64,000 nucleotides of DNA, from positions 6,473,501 to 6,537,500 of the forward strand of contig NZ_JACHMH010000001.1 of the NCBI RefSeq assembly GCF_014204915.1. Direction: 5' to 3'. Source of the DNA: Crossiella cryophila (GTDB taxonomy: Bacteria > Actinomycetota > Actinomycetes > Mycobacteriales > Pseudonocardiaceae). The notes under the pieces are model-generated. The model made no database searches. It was not told the origin of the DNA and was given only the letters and a program-made list of their open reading frames with translations. This document shows, piece by piece, positions 60,427 to 64,000 of this stretch (positions are counted from its first letter, which is position 1; each line of letters begins with the position of its first letter). A program made the translations under genes and the position numbers.

Positions 60427-63400
60427 CTAGTCGATTCCCTGGTCCACTAAGGCGAACAGTTCGTCGTCGGATGCCTCGTCGAGGTCCTCGGCCTCCGGGG
60501 CTGGGGCGGCGCACAGGTCGAGCAGTTCGCGCAGGCGCTCGGCGATGCGGTCGCGTTCGGTGGCGCCGACCGCGTCCACGGTGGCCTTGAGGCCGGTGAG
60601 GTAGGCCAGCACCGGTTCGGCGGGCGAGGGCTCGTCCACCTCGATCCGGTCCCGCAGCAGTGCGACCACCCGGTGCGGGGTGGGGTGGTCGAACACCAAG
60701 GTGGCGGGCAGGGTCAGGCCGGTCGCGGCGCTGAGCCGGTTGCGCAGTTCCACCGCGGTCAGCGAGTCGAACCCGAGATCGCGGAATGCCTGCCCGCCCT
60801 CGACCGCGCCAGGGTCGGGGTGGCCGAGCACGGCGGCGGCCTGACCGCGCACCAGGTCCAGCAGGAACGCGGGGCGTTCCGCGGCGGGCAGGGCGGCCAG
60901 CCGGGCGGTGAAGGCGTCCTGGTCGGCGGGGGCGGCCCCGGCGACCGGACGGCTGGCGCTGGCGGGCCGGTCCCGGCGGGCGGTGAACCTGGTCAGGCCG
61001 AGCAGTGGCCGGTCGGCGCGCAGTGCGGTGTCGAACAACGCCAGGCCCTGTTCCACCGACAGCGGCAGCATCCCGGCGGCGGCCATCCGTCCCCGGTCGG
61101 CGGCGGTGAGGGTGCTGGTGAGGCCGACCTGCGCGGTCCAGGAGCCCCAGGCCATCGAGGTGCCGGAGCGGCCCTGGGCGCGGCGCAGCCGGATCACGGC
61201 GTCGGCGAAGGTGTTGGCGGCGGCGTAGTTGCCCTGGCCAGGGTTGCCCAGCAGTCCGGCGAGGGAGGAGAAGACCACGAAGAACGCGGTGTCGCCGAGA
61301 AGTTCGTGCAGGTGCCAGGTGGCGTCCACCTTGGGTGCGAACACCCGGTCCACCCGCTCGGGGGTGAGGGCGGAGAGCACGCCGTCGTCGAGGACCCCGG
61401 CGGCGTGCACCACCCCGGTCACCCGGTGCCCGGCCAGTGCGGCGGCCAGTGCGGTGCGGTCGGCGGCGTCGCAGGCGGTGACGGTGACCTCGGCGCCGAG
61501 GCCGGTCAGTTCCTCGACCAGTTCGGGTGCGGTGCCGCGGCGGCTGAGCAGCAGCAGGCGGCGGGCGCCGTGCGTGCGGACCAGGTGCCGGGCGACCGCG
61601 CTGCCGAGTCCGCCGGTGCCGCCGGTGATCACCACGGTGCCGTCGGGGTCGACGGGTTCGGGCAGGGTGAGCACGAGTTTGCCGGTGTGCCTGGCCTGGC
61701 TCATGGTGCGGAAGACCGAGCGGGCCGCGCGCACGTCGGCGCTGGTCACCGGCAGTGGGCGCAGTGCCCCTTCGGCGAACAGGGCCATCAGCCCGGTCAG
61801 CATGGCACCGATCCGCTCGGGGCCTGCCTCGACCATGTCGAATGCCTGGTAGCCGGGGATGCCTTCGCGGAGGTCGGTTTTGCCCATTTCCAGGAACCGG
61901 CCGCCCTCGGTGAGCAGGCCCAGGGAGGCGTCGATGTACTCACCGGCGAGGGAGTTGAGCACCACGTCGATGTCGCGGAAGCGGTCGGCGAACTCGAGGG
62001 ATCGGGAGGAGGCGATGTGGTCGTCGTCCAGGCCGAGCGAGCGCAGGGTGTCCCACTTGCTTTCGCTGGCGGTGGCGAAGACCTCCAGCCCGAAGTGCCT
62101 GGCGAGCTGGATCGCGGCCATGCCTACGCCGCCGGTTCCGGCGTGTACCAACAGTTTCTCGCCGCGGCGGACTCGGGCGAGGTCGACCAGGCCGTAGTAG
62201 GCGGTGAGGAAGGCGATCGGGATGCTGGCCGCCTCGGCGAACGCCCACCCGTCCGGGATCCGGGCGACCAGGCGCTGATCGGCCACGACGGTGGTGCCGA
62301 AGGCGGCGGGTGCCATGGCCAGCACCTTGTCCCCCACGGCCAGTCCGGTGACGTCCGGGCCGACCTCGGTGATCACGCCGGCGGCCTCGCCGCCGAGCGG
62401 GCCGGGGTCGCCGGGGTACATGTCCAGGGCGCTGAGCACGTCGCGGAAGTTGAGCCCGGCGGCGCGCACCGCGAGCCGCACGTGCCCGGCTGGCAACGGT
62501 TCTGCCTGTTCGGGGCAGGCGACCAGGGCGAGTCCGGCCAGGGTGCCGCGTTCGGTGGTTTCCAGTCGCCAGTGGTTGGCGGGCGGTGGGATGAGGGTGT
62601 CGGTGTCGGGCTGCCACAGCTCGGGGGCGCGGGCGATGCCCTCGCGTACGGCGATCCGGGGTTCGCCGGTGGCCACCGCGGCGGCGAGCTGGGCGAGGTC
62701 GAGTTCGGCGGTCGGGTCCAGGTCGATCAGGGTGATCCGGTCCGGGTGCTCGTTCTGCGCGGTGTGCACCAGGCCCCAGATCGCGGCGGCGGCCGGGTCG
62801 GTGTCGGTCGCGCCCGCGGTGACCACGACCAGGTGGGTGGTGTCCGCGCGCGGGTCGGCGAGCCAGCGCTGCAGCCGGTCCAGCACCAGTGCGGTCAGCC
62901 GGTGCGTTCTGTCCACAATGGACTCATCGTCCGCTCGCGGGACTGGCATGACCAGGTGGGTGGGGTTGCCCTCGGCGGTGGCCGGGTCCTCGGCGATCAG
63001 CCAGCCGTCGACCTCGCCGGGTGCCAGTTCGCCCAGTGCACGCCAGGTCGGGGTGAGCACGGTGGTGTCGTCGGTGAGCGCGCCGTCGGGCAGTGGGCGG
63101 GTGGTCATGCCGCCGATGGTGAGCACCGGTGCGCCGGTGGGGTCGGTGACCGCGAGGGTGACCTGGTCGCCGGTGGTGGTCAGCGCGATCCGGACCCTGG
63201 TGGCGCCGGAGGCGTGCAGGACCACGTCGGTGAAGGTGAACGGCAGCCGGGTCCCGCCGTCGCCGATGGCGAAGGCGGCGGTCTGCAGCACGGCGTCGAG
63301 CAGGGCCGGGTGGATGCCGTAGCCGGTGGCGGGCAGGCCGGGCAGCTCCGCGGCGGCCCACACCCGGCCGTCCTGTGCCCACACCTCGGTCAGGCCCTGG

Positions 63401-64000
63401 AAGGCCGGTCCGTAGCGGACTTCGCCGTCCTGGCCGTACAGCCCGGCGGTGTCCACCCGGGTGCCCTCGGGGGTCCACGGTCCGATCGGGGTGGGGCCGC
63501 CGGTGGTGAGCAGGCCGGTGGCGTGCCGGGTCCAGTCGGCGTGCTCGGCGCGGGCGTGCACGGTCACCGCCCAGCCGCCGTCCCGTTCGGCGAGCGAGAC
63601 GCGCAGCTGCACGCCGCCGCGGGCCGGGAGCACCAGCGGGGCTTCCAGGACGAGTTCGGCGAGCCGGGTGCAGCCCACCGCGTCCCCGGCGCGCACCGCG
63701 AGTTCGACCAGGGCCGCGCCGGGCAGTAGCACGGACCCGCGCACGGTGTGCTGGGCCAGCCACGGGTGGGTGGCCAGGGAGAGCCTGCCGGTGAACAGCG
63801 GCGCGCCGGAGTCGGGCAGCGCGACCAGGGCGCCCAGCAGCGGGTGGTCGGCGGGGGCCAGGCCCGCGCCGGTCACATCACCCGTGTTCGCCGGGGCGGC
63901 GGGCCAGTAGCGCTGGTGCTGGAACGGGTAGACGGGCAGGTCCACCAGGTTCGCGGCAGGCAGCAGGGGCCGCCAGTCGACCGGCACGCCGCTGACGAAG
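60427..64000 (-). CDS. Type I PKS, final reducing module DH-ER-KR-ACP (N-terminus outside window)
   Basis: The frame stays open to the window edge; KS and AT lie outside. The first visible residues (FVSGVPVDWRPLLP) are the end of an AT-DH linker. DH has AQHTVRGSVLLP and [12 protein letters not shown], with Q in place of the usual H after the aspartate motif. ER is recognised by LNFRDVLSALDMYPGDPGPL and HAGTGGVGMAAIQLARHFG. KR has [18 protein letters not shown] and GQGNYAAAN (tyrosine codon at 61225-61227). ACP has LGFDSL (serine at 60763-60765). The last about 90 residues end in an acidic docking tail (EAEDLDEASDDELFALVDQG) expected to pair with the N-terminal helix of the next PKS. This module delivers a fully reduced segment to the three ene-forming modules. 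Confidence 0.93.
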   Translation of the reverse strand, partial: FVSGVPVDWRPLLPAANLVDLPVYPFQHQRYWPAAPANTGDVTGAGLAPADHPLLGALVALPDSGAPLFTGRLSLATHPWLAQHTVRGSVLLPGAALVELAVRAGDAVGCTRLAELVLEAPLVLPARGGVQLRVSLAERDGGWAVTVHARAEHADWTRHATGLLTTGGPTPIGPWTPEGTRVDTAGLYGQDGEVRYGPAFQGLTEVWAQDGRVWAAAELPGLPATGYGIHPALLDAVLQTAAFAIGDGGTRLPFTFTDVVLHASGATRVRIALTTTGDQVTLAVTDPTGAPVLTIGGMTTRPLPDGALTDDTTVLTPTWRALGELAPGEVDGWLIAEDPATAEGNPTHLVMPVPRADDESIVDRTHRLTALVLDRLQRWLADPRADTTHLVVVTAGATDTDPAAAAIWGLVHTAQNEHPDRITLIDLDPTAELDLAQLAAAVATGEPRIAVREGIARAPELWQPDTDTLIPPPANHWRLETTERGTLAGLALVACPEQAEPLPAGHVRLAVRAAGLNFRDVLSALDMYPGDPGPLGGEAAGVITEVGPDVTGLAVGDKVLAMAPAAFGTTVVADQRLVARIPDGWAFAEAASIPIAFLTAYYGLVDLARVRRGEKLLVHAGTGGVGMAAIQLARHFGLEVFATASESKWDTLRSLGLDDDHIASSRSLEFADRFRDIDVVLNSLAGEYIDASLGLLTEGGRFLEMGKTDLREGIPGYQAFDMVEAGPERIGAMLTGLMALFAEGALRPLPVTSADVRAARSVFRTMSQARHTGKLVLTLPEPVDPDGTVVITGGTGGLGSAVARHLVRTHGARRLLLLSRRGTAPELVEELTGLGAEVTVTACDAADRTALAAALAGHRVTGVVHAAGVLDDGVLSALTPERVDRVFAPKVDATWHLHELLGDTAFFVVFSSLAGLLGNPGQGNYAAANTFADAVIRLRRAQGRSGTSMAWGSWTAQVGLTSTLTAADRGRMAAAGMLPLSVEQGLALFDTALRADRPLLGLTRFTARRDRPASASRPVAGAAPADQDAFTARLAALPAAERPAFLLDLVRGQAAAVLGHPDPGAVEGGQAFRDLGFDSLTAVELRNRLSAATGLTLPATLVFDHPTPHRVVALLRDRIEVDEPSPAEPVLAYLTGLKATVDAVGATERDRIAERLRELLDLCAAPAPEAEDLDEASDDELFALVDQGID

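Noticed and set aside
60673-63729. A 1018-codon plus-strand ORF opposite the terminal PKS module
   Set aside because: Antisense to DH, ER, KR and ACP motifs; no domain and no ribosome site.

Overview
The window is about 72% G+C DNA from an actinomycete. A Pseudonocardiales-type genome (Saccharothrix, Crossiella, Kutzneria or Amycolatopsis-like) is my best guess, an inference from gene content and codon bias, not a proven assignment. It holds roughly 29 genes, one tRNA and the 3' end of a modular type I polyketide synthase (PKS) cluster.

Layout. 0-13.4 kb is mixed housekeeping and accessory genes: a flavin-dependent oxidoreductase fragment coupled to a SAM methyltransferase, a 21-bp repeat array, an NAD-dependent DNA ligase (ligA), a metallo-beta-lactamase-fold hydrolase, a Cys-rich small protein, an APH-type kinase, an ABC-F ribosome-protection protein preceded by a short leader ORF, a TetR regulator facing a DUF998 membrane protein and a secreted GH99-like protein, an exported agmatine-deiminase-like lipoprotein, and a frame-disrupted gene. 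13.4-14.1 kb is a YigZ/IMPACT protein.

14.2-32.4 kb is one tightly coupled, co-directional six-gene block: S8 subtilisin-like protease, 1519-aa DUF6603-like protein with C-terminal kelch repeats, separate 391-aa kelch protein, then three very large proteins (1057, 1711 and 625 aa) that I cannot assign to any known function. Four of the five junctions overlap and the fifth is a 24-nt gap, so this looks like an operon for one multi-protein assembly. It is the strongest candidate for an undescribed system here.

32.8-42.0 kb: FAD monooxygenase plus MFS transporter operon, MOSC protein, LysR regulator divergent from 2,2-dialkylglycine decarboxylase (dgdA), tRNA-Arg(ACG), a tiny ORF with a strong ribosome site and its own terminator, a secreted ricin-type lectin, a SARP-type regulator divergent from a GlxA/AraC regulator, and a DUF309 protein.

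42.2-64.0 kb is the edge of a polyketide cluster. A flavin amine oxidase related to amino-acid 2-monooxygenases and a nitrilase-family amidase form a pair that in known clusters turns an amino acid into an omega-amino or guanidino acid starter unit. Converging on them are the last PKS proteins: the end of a fully reducing module (DH-ER-KR-ACP) and a 5222-aa trimodular protein, each module KS-AT-DH-KR-ACP, ending in a thioesterase. Predicted extenders are malonyl, malonyl, methylmalonyl, giving a 2-methyl-2,4,6-trienoyl carboxyl end on the product.

Several genes show a TAnnnT element 6-7 nt before their start codon, suggesting leaderless transcripts.
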